Positions 1 to 6,514 of a DNA stretch of 7,223 nucleotides are shown piece after piece (positions within the stretch are counted from its first letter, which is position 1; each line of letters begins with the position of its first letter). The DNA is from Demequinaceae bacterium (GTDB lineage: Bacteria; Actinomycetota; Actinomycetes; Actinomycetales; Demequinaceae). Below the pieces are notes generated by a model. It ran no database searches. It was given only the letters and a program-made list of their open reading frames with translations, and was not told the DNA's origin. The translations under genes and the position numbers were made by a program. Location: contig WTKG01000187.1 in the NCBI GenBank assembly GCA_011524475.1, forward strand, positions 1 to 7,223, given 5' to 3'.

Positions 1-817
1 TTTCCTCAGCCAGAGACCGGGAACGTTGCACAGCCGCACGCGCGCCAGCAGACACCACATCATTCAGACCTGCTTTTCTCATGGCCTCGAGTGCCGCGAG
101 CGTGGTCCCTCCAGGGGACGACACTCGTTCTCGCAGGGTGCGCGGGCTTTCTCCTGAATCTTTCAACAGTTGTGCTGCACCTATCAGTGTCTGTTGAGCG
201 AGCAGGGAGGATTCTTCTCGATCCAAACCTTGGGCAACGCCAGCGTCAGTTAAGGCCTCCACAAAGGCGAAAAAGTATGCCGGACCAGAACCGGAGACGG
301 CGATCACCGCATCTATTTCGTCTTCTTTCACGGTGACTACAAGGCCGGTTTTTGCGAGAATTTCACGCACGACATCAAGATGTCCGTCACGTGCATGTGT
401 GCCGGCAGCGATGGCGGTTGCGCCTGCGGAGACGAGTGCAGGAGTGTTAGGCATGGCACGCACCACGATGGCCTCGGGGCCCAGGTGTTCCTCGTATACA
501 GACGCGGGCATTCCAGCGGCAACCGTGACAAATATTGCACCTGGTTTGAGTCTGGGAGCAATCTGACCCAACGTTTCCACCATGTCTTGAGGTTTTACAG
601 CGCACAGCACGACGTCTCGGTCGGCAACCGCCGTTGGCACGTCCTGAATGGTCTCGACCTCGTACATGCGTGCAAGATCTTGTGCTCGCGGTGTGTGTCG
701 TTCAGCAACGATGAGTTCGTTGGGAGGCCAGCCGCCTGCCAGGACTGCGGTGAGGAGTGCCTCTCCCATAACTCCGCCGCCCACAATTGCGACGCGTGTT
801 CCTGTGTCTGCGCTCAT
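1..817 (-). CDS. proC: Pyrroline-5-carboxylate reductase, 3'-truncated by window edge
   Basis: ProC reduces 1-pyrroline-5-carboxylate to L-proline with NAD(P)H in the cytoplasm, the last step of proline synthesis from glutamate. The frame is open from the ATG at 817-815 to the window edge and gives 272 residues. Seen in the sequence: an N-terminal Rossmann dinucleotide-binding motif GGGVMG (residues 13-18), the conserved VKPQ (74-77), VRAMPNTP (119-126) and GSGPAYFF (176-183), and near the C-terminus the family signature region around RVSSPGGTTLAAL (231-243). The family is usually about 270 residues, so only a few C-terminal residues should be missing. The ATG has no Shine-Dalgarno sequence; a TACGGT hexamer six bases upstream suggests a leaderless transcript. 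It lies 59 bases downstream of an ABC permease gene on the same strand, but an inverted repeat and its own candidate promoter lie between them. Identity is very secure. Confidence 0.96.
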   Translation of the reverse strand, partial: MSADTGTRVAIVGGGVMGEALLTAVLAGGWPPNELIVAERHTPRAQDLARMYEVETIQDVPTAVADRDVVLCAVKPQDMVETLGQIAPRLKPGAIFVTVAAGMPASVYEEHLGPEAIVVRAMPNTPALVSAGATAIAAGTHARDGHLDVVREILAKTGLVVTVKEDEIDAVIAVSGSGPAYFFAFVEALTDAGVAQGLDREESSLLAQQTLIGAAQLLKDSGESPRTLRERVSSPGGTTLAALEAMRKAGLNDVVSAGARAAVQRSRSLAEE

Positions 818-823
818 ATGCAC

Positions 824-829
824 ACCGTA
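824..829 (-). promoter_or_regulatory. Candidate -10 box of a leaderless proC promoter
   Basis: On the minus strand the hexamer TACGGT fits the actinobacterial TAnnnT -10 pattern. It is followed by six bases and then the proC ATG, so transcription would start at or beside the start codon. No Shine-Dalgarno sequence lies before this ATG, which agrees with a leaderless mRNA. There is no good -35 hexamer: the -35 region falls inside the inverted repeat at 839-859. This is inferred from spacing only. Confidence 0.45.
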
Positions 830-838
830 CCGCGCGTA

Positions 839-859
839 AGGGTCGCGATTCGTGACCCT
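839..859. repeat. Inverted repeat (9-bp arms, 3-base loop) upstream of proC
   Basis: The arms AGGGTCGCG (839-847) and CGTGACCCT (851-859) are complementary at eight positions plus one G-T pair, around the triplet ATT. The element lies between the stop codon of the permease gene (877) and the proC start (817). No T-run follows on either strand, so it is not a standard intrinsic terminator. Its position, about 22 to 42 bases upstream of the proC ATG, would cover the -35 region of the proposed leaderless promoter, so an operator for a DNA-binding protein is a reasonable reading. It could also act as an RNA hairpin at the 3' end of the ABC-transporter transcript. Confidence 0.6.
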
Positions 860-876
860 AGAAGCCGATAGACCAG

Positions 877-1623
877 TTAGGCAGTCCTTCTCCTCAAGGT
901 GACAACGGCGAGCACCAAGGCTCCCACAATGAAGGCTATGAGCACACCCACCTCACTCCACACGTTGTTGTCTCCAGCGGCTAGGGAGTTGATCCCATCG
1001 ATTGCGTAAGACAACGGCAGTAGGGCAGAGACCCATTCCAGGACGGCGGGCATGGCGTCTCGGGGCAGGAAGAGACCGGCGATCAGCACTTGAGGCAGGA
1101 TCACTGCGGGCATCATCTGTACTGCCTGGAATTCCGTGCGCGCCAAAGAACTTGCTGCCAGGCCCAAGACTGTTCCCAGAATCGCGTCAAGAACGATGAT
1201 CACACCAAGCAGCCACATGTTTCCTGCGAAATTAAGGTTCAGAACAGAAAGAGAAAAGGCAAGGATGAGCCCCGCCTGCACGATTGCGATCAAGCCGAAA
1301 GCGAGAGCGTAACCGAGCACGAGGTCTGCTTTCCGCAGAGGAGAAGCCATTAACCTCTCTAAGGTCCCAGAAATTCGTTCCCTCAGGGTTGTTACGGACG
1401 TCACCACAAACATCAACAACATGGGTAAAAGAGCCATGAGCCGTGGCCCGAAGGAATCGAAAGTGGGGTCCGCCCCTGGGGGCACAGGAATATCGGTGAA
1501 CATGAATTTCAGGAGGGAGAGGATCACTAAAGGCATCACCATTAGTAATGCGACCGTCCGTCGATCACGCCTTATTTGTTGAAGTACTCGGCGTGCGGTA
1601 GCGGCCATAAGAGAGGGGGTCAT
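877..1623 (-). CDS. ABC-2 type exporter permease
   Basis: This is the membrane subunit of an ABC exporter (ABC-2 family, the DrrB/NodJ-like group), 248 residues, the usual size. About six membrane helices are visible, near residues 24-42, 62-80, 103-127, 137-157, 171-187 and 224-241. Between helices 2 and 3 is the typical cytoplasmic coupling segment RERISGTLERLMASPLRK (81-98), and around helix 5 the family pattern RTEFQAVQMMPAVILPQ (162-178) followed by GLFLPRDAMP. The start ATG overlaps the stop codon of the upstream ATPase as ATGA (1623-1620). A GAGG Shine-Dalgarno sequence seven bases before the ATG, inside the ATPase gene, supports this start and translational coupling. The pair probably works as two permeases with two ATPases. 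Relatives export drugs, lipids or polysaccharides; nothing here identifies the substrate. Confidence 0.92.
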   Translation of the reverse strand: MTPSLMAATARRVLQQIRRDRRTVALLMVMPLVILSLLKFMFTDIPVPPGADPTFDSFGPRLMALLPMLLMFVVTSVTTLRERISGTLERLMASPLRKADLVLGYALAFGLIAIVQAGLILAFSLSVLNLNFAGNMWLLGVIIVLDAILGTVLGLAASSLARTEFQAVQMMPAVILPQVLIAGLFLPRDAMPAVLEWVSALLPLSYAIDGINSLAAGDNNVWSEVGVLIAFIVGALVLAVVTLRRRTA

Positions 1624-2369
1624 CTTTTTTCCTCGGAACGAGAAGTGTCAACGGTGGTGGCAAGGGCGAGGAAAGCACCTTCTACATCCTTTGTTTTTGT
1701 CTTTTTCAACAGTGCCGGCAGAGTGCTGTGTGCGAGAATTTCGCCCTCACGCATCATGATTAATCGATCACAGCGCTGTGCTTCATCCATGACATGACTG
1801 GAGACCAGCAATGTTGCGCCTCCTTTGACCAAGGATCGAAAAACGTCCCACAAGTCTTTGCGTAAGACTGGATCAAGCCCCACGGTGGGCTCGTCAAGAA
1901 TGAGAACTTCCGGTGTGCCAAGCAACGCTGCGGCAAGAGAGACTCGAGAACGCTGTCCGCCAGAGAGGTTCATTACGGGGCGATCCGCAATGTCGTGAAG
2001 GTCTACAGTTTTCAGGACACTCTTTATTTCCGCATTTCCGACACCCGCTAACTGAGCAAAGTACTGCAGGTTTTCGTGTGCGGTGAGATCTGCGTACACG
2101 CTGGGGGACTGCGTCACATATCCCACGTCACTTCGCAATTCAGGGGAACCGGCGGTCTTTCCCAGGACCGTCACACTCCCGCCAGCAATGATTTGAGCTC
2201 CGACGATGGCGCGCATCAATGTGGTTTTACCGCTACCGGAGGGACCGAGCAACCCGACTAAAGATCCGTGCGAGATGTTTATGGAGATATCTTGGATTAC
2301 TTTTCTGGACCCTCGGATAACTCGAAGATCACGTATGGCGATGGCGGGTTCTTGTCGTTTTGCGGCCAC
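1620..2369 (-). CDS. ABC exporter ATP-binding protein
   Basis: This is a cytoplasmic ATPase subunit of 249 residues that should power the ABC-2 permease encoded directly downstream. All nucleotide-binding motifs are present and look intact: Walker A GPSGSGKT (42-49), Q-loop glutamine 87, signature LSGGQ (135-139), Walker B LILDEP (156-161) with the catalytic glutamate 160, D-loop GLDP (164-167) and the H-loop histidine 192. The YVTQSPSVYADLTAHENLQYF region is typical of the CcmA/DrrA-like class of exporters. The start is a GTG, chosen because a strong GGGGAGG Shine-Dalgarno sequence (2377-2383) stands seven bases before it. The gene overlaps the permease by four bases and follows the hypothetical membrane protein gene after 43 bases, so the three are probably one operon. 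Substrate unknown. Confidence 0.94.
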   Translation of the reverse strand: MAAKRQEPAIAIRDLRVIRGSRKVIQDISINISHGSLVGLLGPSGSGKTTLMRAIVGAQIIAGGSVTVLGKTAGSPELRSDVGYVTQSPSVYADLTAHENLQYFAQLAGVGNAEIKSVLKTVDLHDIADRPVMNLSGGQRSRVSLAAALLGTPEVLILDEPTVGLDPVLRKDLWDVFRSLVKGGATLLVSSHVMDEAQRCDRLIMMREGEILAHSTLPALLKKTKTKDVEGAFLALATTVDTSRSEEKR

Positions 2370-2376
2370 AGCGTAG

Positions 2377-2383
2377 CCTCCCC
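2377..2383 (-). promoter_or_regulatory. Ribosome binding site of the ABC ATPase gene
   Basis: On the minus strand GGGGAGG stands seven bases before the GTG start at 2369. It decides the start codon, because no ATG lies nearby in this frame. It contrasts with proC, radA and mutY in this window, which lack such a site. Confidence 0.75.
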
Positions 2384-2386
2384 TTC

Positions 2387-2404
2387 AGTAGCGCACGTGC
2401 TACT
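2387..2404. repeat. Short inverted repeat between hypothetical gene and ABC ATPase gene
   Basis: The six-base arms AGTAGC (2387-2392) and GCTACT (2399-2404) are perfectly complementary, with a further G-T pair inside. On the minus-strand transcript the hairpin would sit just after the TAA of the upstream gene and end three bases before the Shine-Dalgarno region of the ATPase gene. No U-run follows it, so it is unlikely to terminate transcription. It might stabilise the upstream message or affect ATPase translation; chance is also possible at this length. Confidence 0.4.
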
Positions 2405-2412
2405 TCTCCATG

Positions 2413-3525
2413 TTAGACGGCGTATTCGAGAAAGAGATCATCAGCAGTGTCGAGAGGTGCTGTCATGACGAACACGGCAGTGGAGTTTCGCCACACGATT
2501 TGTACGCGTGCGGCACTTCCCGGGTCTTCTTCCGTGGCCGGAATTTCCGGAATGATGGAACGTGCGCTTTGCCCGACTACCGCGTCACCTACGCGCACGT
2601 CACCGTACACGACCAGGTCTTCAGGGTTCGCGCTTATAGAGGCGCTCGGCGAGGGACTGGTGTCTGTGCTCACCTCCGGCATGGGAGGAGCGAAAGCTTC
2701 AAAAGCTGCCCGAGCTTCTTCTTCGTTGTAATGCTGGTAGGCCGCCACTGTCATCACCTCACCGGTGTGATCCTCGTAGGTGAGAAACCATCCCTCGGGG
2801 CTGCGTCCTGGCCAATAGAACAGTTCAGTTTTGTCAAAGGCGCGGTATTCCACCAAACCATAGGTGAGGTCTGCACGCGGCAGACCTGACAGAAATTCCG
2901 TAGGTGTTTCGTAATCTGTCGGTTCGAATGAAGGTGTGGGTAAAGGAATAGTGATCAGTCGTGGCGCGAAAGTAACAGTGCCGGGATCCAATCCGAAACG
3001 GATGAACAACAGCAGGGCTGCGCTTGTGCCAAGAACCCCTATCACGATCAGTACCACGAGTCGCCGGAAGAATGGAACGGGAGCAGACGCTTCTGTACTG
3101 GGAGGGGGTAGCGTTCCTCCGTTCCCAGAGGAGTTGCGCGTCTTCTTGCTATGCCTGCGTTTTTTGGGACGTGCCTGAGTTGTGGAACGCGGTTTTTGCG
3201 GTTGTGTGGAATCAGGGGAAGAAGATTGTTGTGACACTGCCATAGTAAGCACCCGTGGCTCGGACTGATCGAAGATGCGATCGGGAGAGGGTGCAGGCGG
3301 TGGCGGTGACTGGACAGGCGCAAGTCGTGGGGGATTCGTGACTGCTCGATAGGGTTCCTGGTCTTTTGGTGAAAGTGTTGCCTCCGCACCCAAGGAAGCG
3401 CTGGGTGGCCCACTACGTCCATCGGGGCTCTCCTGGTCGAAAAGCACTGACGGACGCCGCGACTGATGCGGATCACGGACTGATCGACGGGTGTGCACGT
3501 TCTTGAGACTAACGCGCACATGCAC
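2413..3525 (-). CDS. Hypothetical single-pass membrane protein with disordered N-terminus and extracytoplasmic domain
   Basis: I do not recognise this 370-residue protein. Residues 1-150 are Pro/Ser/Arg-rich and look disordered, with a proline cluster SPPPPAPSP (73-81) and a basic block RPKKRRHSKKTR (119-130). One membrane helix follows (about 155-176), preceded by two arginines, so the N-terminus should be cytoplasmic. The extracytoplasmic part (about 180-370) has a folded region with many aromatics (for example ELFYWPG and EGWFLTYEDH), a Ser/Pro linker near 285-300 and a second folded segment ending EYAV. The start is uncertain. The GTG at 3525 gives the longest frame but lacks a ribosome binding site. 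An ATG at residue 95 (3243-3241) also lacks one and would leave 335 bases free before radA. The gene is divergent from radA and probably co-transcribed with the ABC transporter genes, so a role with that exporter is possible but unproven. Confidence 0.75.
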   Translation of the reverse strand: MHVRVSLKNVHTRRSVRDPHQSRRPSVLFDQESPDGRSGPPSASLGAEATLSPKDQEPYRAVTNPPRLAPVQSPPPPAPSPDRIFDQSEPRVLTMAVSQQSSSPDSTQPQKPRSTTQARPKKRRHSKKTRNSSGNGGTLPPPSTEASAPVPFFRRLVVLIVIGVLGTSAALLLFIRFGLDPGTVTFAPRLITIPLPTPSFEPTDYETPTEFLSGLPRADLTYGLVEYRAFDKTELFYWPGRSPEGWFLTYEDHTGEVMTVAAYQHYNEEEARAAFEAFAPPMPEVSTDTSPSPSASISANPEDLVVYGDVRVGDAVVGQSARSIIPEIPATEEDPGSAARVQIVWRNSTAVFVMTAPLDTADDLFLEYAV

Positions 3526-3566
3526 AGGAATCGGGAGGTCGTTGGCCTAGTGTCGCAGTCTCCCAT

Positions 3567-3572
3567 TAACGT
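3567..3572 (+). promoter_or_regulatory. Candidate -10 box of a leaderless radA promoter
   Basis: TAACGT fits the TAnnnT -10 pattern and is followed by six bases and then the radA ATG at 3579. No Shine-Dalgarno sequence is present, so a leaderless transcript is likely. TTGGCC at 3542-3547 is a possible weak -35 with a long 19-base spacer. The same short region must also hold the promoter of the divergent gene if that gene starts at 3525. No SOS box of the actinobacterial LexA type is visible. Confidence 0.45.
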
Positions 3573-3578
3573 TGCGGT

Positions 3579-4961
3579 ATGGCTCGGACATCATCTTCCC
3601 GTAGTGAGCGCGCCGGCTTTTCTTGCACTGAATGTGGGTGGACAGCCCCCAAGTGGGTAGGGCGCTGTGGTGAATGCCAAACGTGGGGAACCGTCGTGGA
3701 AGTAGGGGCGCCTCACGCAGGGCCGGCAACGAAAGCCACCACTGTGCGCGGGAAGGCGCTTCCCATTGGGGACATCTCTGTGGAAGCAGTGCGTCACGTT
3801 CCCACAGGGGTGGGGGAGCTGGACCGCGTGTTGGGTGGAGGTTTTGTGCCAGGGGCCGTGGTGCTCCTTGCCGGAGAGCCTGGCGTAGGAAAGTCCACGC
3901 TCTTGCTGGACGTCGCTGGGCGGAGCGCACGGGCAGGTCACCGGGTTCTGTACATCACCGGCGAGGAGTCTGCCGGGCAGGTGCGTTTACGAGCAGACCG
4001 TATTGGTGCGAGCGAACCTGACGTGCTTCTGGCTGCCGAGACTGATCTTGGTGCGGTGCTTGCCCATATTGATGAGGTGCAACCGGCGTTCCTCTTGGTT
4101 GATTCGATTCAGACCATCAGTTCCACTCAGGTAGAGGGAACCCCCGGTGGTGTGAGCCAGGTTCGCGAAGTTGCTGCCTCACTTGTGCAGGCCGCCAAAA
4201 ATGCTGGAATCCCCACCGTCATAGTGGGCCACGTGACGAAGGAAGGCTCGATTGCAGGTCCACGCATCGTGGAACACCTTGTTGATGTGGTGTGCACTTT
4301 TGAGGGAGAACAACATTCCACTTTCCGCATTCTGCGCGCGGTGAAGAACCGTTTTGGTGCCGTAGACGAGGTGGGGTGTTTTCAACTCACGGACACGGGA
4401 ATCGTGGAAGTAGCAGACCCTTCCGGAGTTTTTCTCACGGGCATTGAACGTACAGTTCCGGGCACCTGTGCCACCATCACCGTGGATGGCAAGCGTCCCT
4501 TGCCTGCCGAAGTCCAAGCTCTCGTGTCCCCCAGTGCTCTCGCGAGCCCGAGACGAGCCACTTCCGGAATCGACTCCAGCCGGGTCGCCATGATTATTGC
4601 CGTGTTACACCGTCGGGCCGGAGTAGTTGTGGGCGACAACGATGTTTATGTTTCTACTGTGGGGGGAGCCCGAGTCACCGAACCGGCTGCTGACCTTTCC
4701 CTTGCCCTGGCGCTTGCGAGCGCACGAAAAGATGTCGCGGTGCGGACGGGTGTGGTGGCATGTGGCGAGGTGGCACTGAGTGGAGAAATACGCCCAGTTC
4801 ATGGGACAACTCAACGAATTGCGGAAGCAGCCCGACTCGGGTTTACGGACGTCATTCTCCCGCACGCGTCCATTCCTTCTTCACCAGAAGGGGTGCGGTT
4901 ACACCCGGTGGCGCATCTGCGTGACGCGATTTCCATCGCTTTGGAGAAGACCGGGGCTTAG
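3579..4961 (+). CDS. radA: DNA repair protein RadA (Sms), RecA-like branch-migration ATPase
   Basis: RadA drives branch migration of recombination intermediates and helps RecA in repair of broken or stalled DNA. The 460 residues match the usual length. Domains in order: a four-cysteine zinc finger (C16, C19, C30, C33), a RecA-like ATPase core with Walker A GEPGVGKST (99-107), TGEES (127-131), a Walker B region FLLVDSIQT (171-179), the RadA-specific KNRFG motif (256-260), and a C-terminal Lon-protease-like domain (about 280-460). The ATG at 3579 puts the zinc finger at the expected place; no Shine-Dalgarno sequence precedes it, and a -10-like hexamer six bases upstream suggests leaderless translation. 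In many actinomycetes disA, for c-di-AMP synthase, follows radA directly. Here it does not: the next gene is convergent and the stop codons overlap. Identity is secure. Confidence 0.97.
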   Translation: MARTSSSRSERAGFSCTECGWTAPKWVGRCGECQTWGTVVEVGAPHAGPATKATTVRGKALPIGDISVEAVRHVPTGVGELDRVLGGGFVPGAVVLLAGEPGVGKSTLLLDVAGRSARAGHRVLYITGEESAGQVRLRADRIGASEPDVLLAAETDLGAVLAHIDEVQPAFLLVDSIQTISSTQVEGTPGGVSQVREVAASLVQAAKNAGIPTVIVGHVTKEGSIAGPRIVEHLVDVVCTFEGEQHSTFRILRAVKNRFGAVDEVGCFQLTDTGIVEVADPSGVFLTGIERTVPGTCATITVDGKRPLPAEVQALVSPSALASPRRATSGIDSSRVAMIIAVLHRRAGVVVGDNDVYVSTVGGARVTEPAADLSLALALASARKDVAVRTGVVACGEVALSGEIRPVHGTTQRIAEAARLGFTDVILPHASIPSSPEGVRLHPVAHLRDAISIALEKTGA

Positions 4962-5560
4962 TTGCTCAGGGTGAAAACAGTGTCGTTTGATTCGACACCC
5001 TGCACTGTTAAGAACGCGTGATATGTGCCGGGCAGCGGAGAAGGCAGATTCGCTGAACATGAGGTGTTCGAGCGCTCGCGAGGCCAACTTACGGCGGTGT
5101 CGTATTGACGATCCGGTTCGAGAGTGATCACTTGCGGAACTAACAGATCTGGACCAGGGCAGTCCGCACTATTCCAGATGCGGTCCGAGCCGCTAGTAAT
5201 CAGAAGGTTCACATCAACGGCTCCAGTGTCCAGTGAGCAGGCGTCAAAGCCGGTGTGTACAAAGGACACCTCAAATAGGGGAAGGCTCCCTGCCGCAAAA
5301 TCACGCGGGCTAGGCGACATCTCAATAGCCATGTCTAGATCCGAGCAGGCGGCGAGGGCTGAAGCAGAAGGGGAGGCACTTGCACTTGGCTCCGGGGTTT
5401 CCATGGGCGCGATTGTGGGTGTTGTGGTGCCCCCGAATAGCGGGCGGATGAGAAAGAACGCGACGAGTCCAACTAAGACGACCAGAGCGATGGCCACGAT
5501 GCGTCTACGCCAATACACGGACGCGGGCAATTCGCCAACAGGACGAGCCATTCCTTGCAC
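4958..5560 (-). CDS. Single-pass membrane protein with four-cysteine extracytoplasmic domain (Rv3587c position)
   Basis: A 200-residue protein of unknown function. A short cytoplasmic N-terminus carries VYWRRR (15-20), next to one membrane helix (about 21-38). A Ser/Ala/Pro linker (about 48-70) leads to an extracytoplasmic domain with four cysteines (72, 108, 134, 168), enough for two disulfide bonds. That domain looks mostly beta (for example LFEVSFVHTG, LLVPQVITLEP and GTYHAFLTVQG), suggesting a beta-sandwich. The GTG start at 5560 is supported by a full AAGGAGG Shine-Dalgarno sequence (5568-5574) seven bases upstream; the ATG three codons later would be too far from it. By position between radA and mutY it corresponds to mycobacterial Rv3587c, a conserved membrane protein, though I base that on context and architecture, not on an alignment. 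Its TAA overlaps the radA TAG tail to tail, and it is divergent from mutY. Confidence 0.85.
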   Translation of the reverse strand: MQGMARPVGELPASVYWRRRIVAIALVVLVGLVAFFLIRPLFGGTTTPTIAPMETPEPSASASPSASALAACSDLDMAIEMSPSPRDFAAGSLPLFEVSFVHTGFDACSLDTGAVDVNLLITSGSDRIWNSADCPGPDLLVPQVITLEPDRQYDTAVSWPRERSNTSCSANLPSPLPGTYHAFLTVQGVESNDTVFTLSN

Positions 5561-5567
5561 GAGAAAA

Positions 5568-5574
5568 CCTCCTT
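5568..5574 (-). promoter_or_regulatory. Ribosome binding site deciding a GTG start
   Basis: On the minus strand AAGGAGG, a nearly complete anti-16S match, stands seven bases before GTG 5560. It selects this GTG over the ATG at 5551, which would be 16 bases away. Confidence 0.8.
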
Positions 5575-5601
5575 ATTTACGGTAACCTGCCCCGGGCCTG
5601 A

Positions 5602-5607
5602 CACACT
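5602..5607 (+). promoter_or_regulatory. Possible -10 element of a leaderless mutY promoter
   Basis: CACACT keeps the two most conserved -10 positions (A at 2, T at 6), has a TG one base upstream (an extended -10 arrangement), and lies six bases before the mutY ATG. This is the same spacing as at proC and radA. No Shine-Dalgarno sequence is visible. The hexamer is a poor match, so this is tentative. Confidence 0.25.
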
Positions 5608-5613
5608 GAAGCC

Positions 5614-6495
5614 ATGCCGGATTCTTCCGACGTTGTAGAGCGGCTTTCTACGTGGTTTCGTCACCGGGGGCGAGATCTCCCGTGGCGTACGGGCGCTACT
5701 GCCTGGGGTGTATTGGTCTCTGAAGTGATGCTTCAACAAACACCGGTGGTGAGGGTTGAACCTGTGTGGCGCGAATGGATGCGACGGTGGCCTCAACCGC
5801 ATGATCTCGCGAGCGCATCGCAGGCTGATGCCGTGCGAGCCTGGGGGAGATTGGGATACCCACGTCGAGCACAGCGTCTTTATGAGGCAGCACACATGAT
5901 TGTGTCGGAGCATGCTGGGCAGGTTCCTTCTCGTGAAGACCACCTCCGCTCCCTGCCTGGTGTCGGCGAGTACACCGCTGCCGCTGTGGCGGCGTTTGCA
6001 TTCGGTCAACGCACAGTCGTGTTGGACGTGAATGTGCGGCGGGTGATTTCTCGCATATGGAAGGCAGAGCCGGCCGCACCCGGACATGTGACAATTTCTG
6101 AACGCGCACATGCCGATCAGATCGTCCCGCTTGGCGCTACCAAGTCAGTGCAGTGGAATGTTGCAGCCATGGAGTTTGGGGCCTTGGTATGTACCGCTCA
6201 GAACCCTCGATGTGACGAGTGTCCGATCACTGATGTGTGTGCATGGCGCGCTCGCGGCTATCCCGGCAGAGGTCAAGCAACCTCGCGTCCTCAAGGATTT
6301 GAGGGAACCGATCGTCAGGTGCGTGGCCGCATACTTGCAATCCTCAGAGAGCACACAGTCCCTGTCCAGGTGTCCGGGAGAGCAGAACTGGCAGATATCG
6401 AGCCAGGGCAATTAGACCGCTGTCTGCTCTCCCTCACGACTGACGGACTTGCACATGAGGTCGAGGTGGGTGCTGGGATGTGGGAGTTGTCCTAA
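5614..6495 (+). CDS. mutY: A/G-specific adenine DNA glycosylase, short form
   Basis: MutY removes adenine mispaired with 8-oxoguanine or guanine, the first step of base excision repair of oxidative damage. In the 293 residues I see the catalytic glutamate 37 in SEVMLQQT, the helix-hairpin-helix LPGVGEYTAAAV (114-125), the catalytic aspartate 138 in VLDVNVRR, and a [4Fe-4S] cluster site with spacing C-x6-C-x2-C-x5-C (C193, C200, C203, C209). After the cluster there is no NUDIX-like 8-oxoguanine-recognition domain of the E. coli kind. Instead about 70 residues beginning FEGTDRQVRGR look like a small winged helix, as I know it from actinobacterial MutY, which is usually about 290-300 residues. 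The gene is therefore probably complete. It is divergent from the four-cysteine membrane protein (53 bases between starts) and convergent with argA, 19 bases away. Confidence 0.95.
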   Translation: MPDSSDVVERLSTWFRHRGRDLPWRTGATAWGVLVSEVMLQQTPVVRVEPVWREWMRRWPQPHDLASASQADAVRAWGRLGYPRRAQRLYEAAHMIVSEHAGQVPSREDHLRSLPGVGEYTAAAVAAFAFGQRTVVLDVNVRRVISRIWKAEPAAPGHVTISERAHADQIVPLGATKSVQWNVAAMEFGALVCTAQNPRCDECPITDVCAWRARGYPGRGQATSRPQGFEGTDRQVRGRILAILREHTVPVQVSGRAELADIEPGQLDRCLLSLTTDGLAHEVEVGAGMWELS

Positions 6496-6514
6496 AAGTT
6501 GCGTTGGCGAGTAG

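Noticed and set aside
380..871. A 163-codon plus-strand frame across proC.
   Set aside because: It lies antisense to proC, whose motifs are unmistakable, and its composition (many Cys and His) is typical of an antisense shadow.
1620..1634. A run of six A followed by G at the ATPase-permease junction, which resembles a frameshift site that could fuse ATPase and permease.
   Set aside because: The phase relative to the ATPase codons does not match the canonical A-AAA-AAG slippery site, and a GAGG ribosome binding site with an ATGA overlap already explains permease translation.
3048..3566. A 172-codon minus-strand frame overlapping the hypothetical membrane protein gene and the radA promoter region.
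   Set aside because: Its residues show no membrane segment or family pattern, and the overlapping frame has a clear membrane helix and structured domain, so this is a shadow.
5045..5065. GAAC and GTTC half-sites resembling a LexA box.
   Set aside because: The half-site spacing is wrong for the actinobacterial SOS box and the site lies inside the coding region of the four-cysteine membrane protein.
5614..6495. mutY as a truncated gene lacking the 8-oxoguanine-recognition domain.
   Set aside because: Actinobacterial MutY proteins are normally about this length, and a winged-helix-like C-terminal segment is present, so there is no sign of decay.
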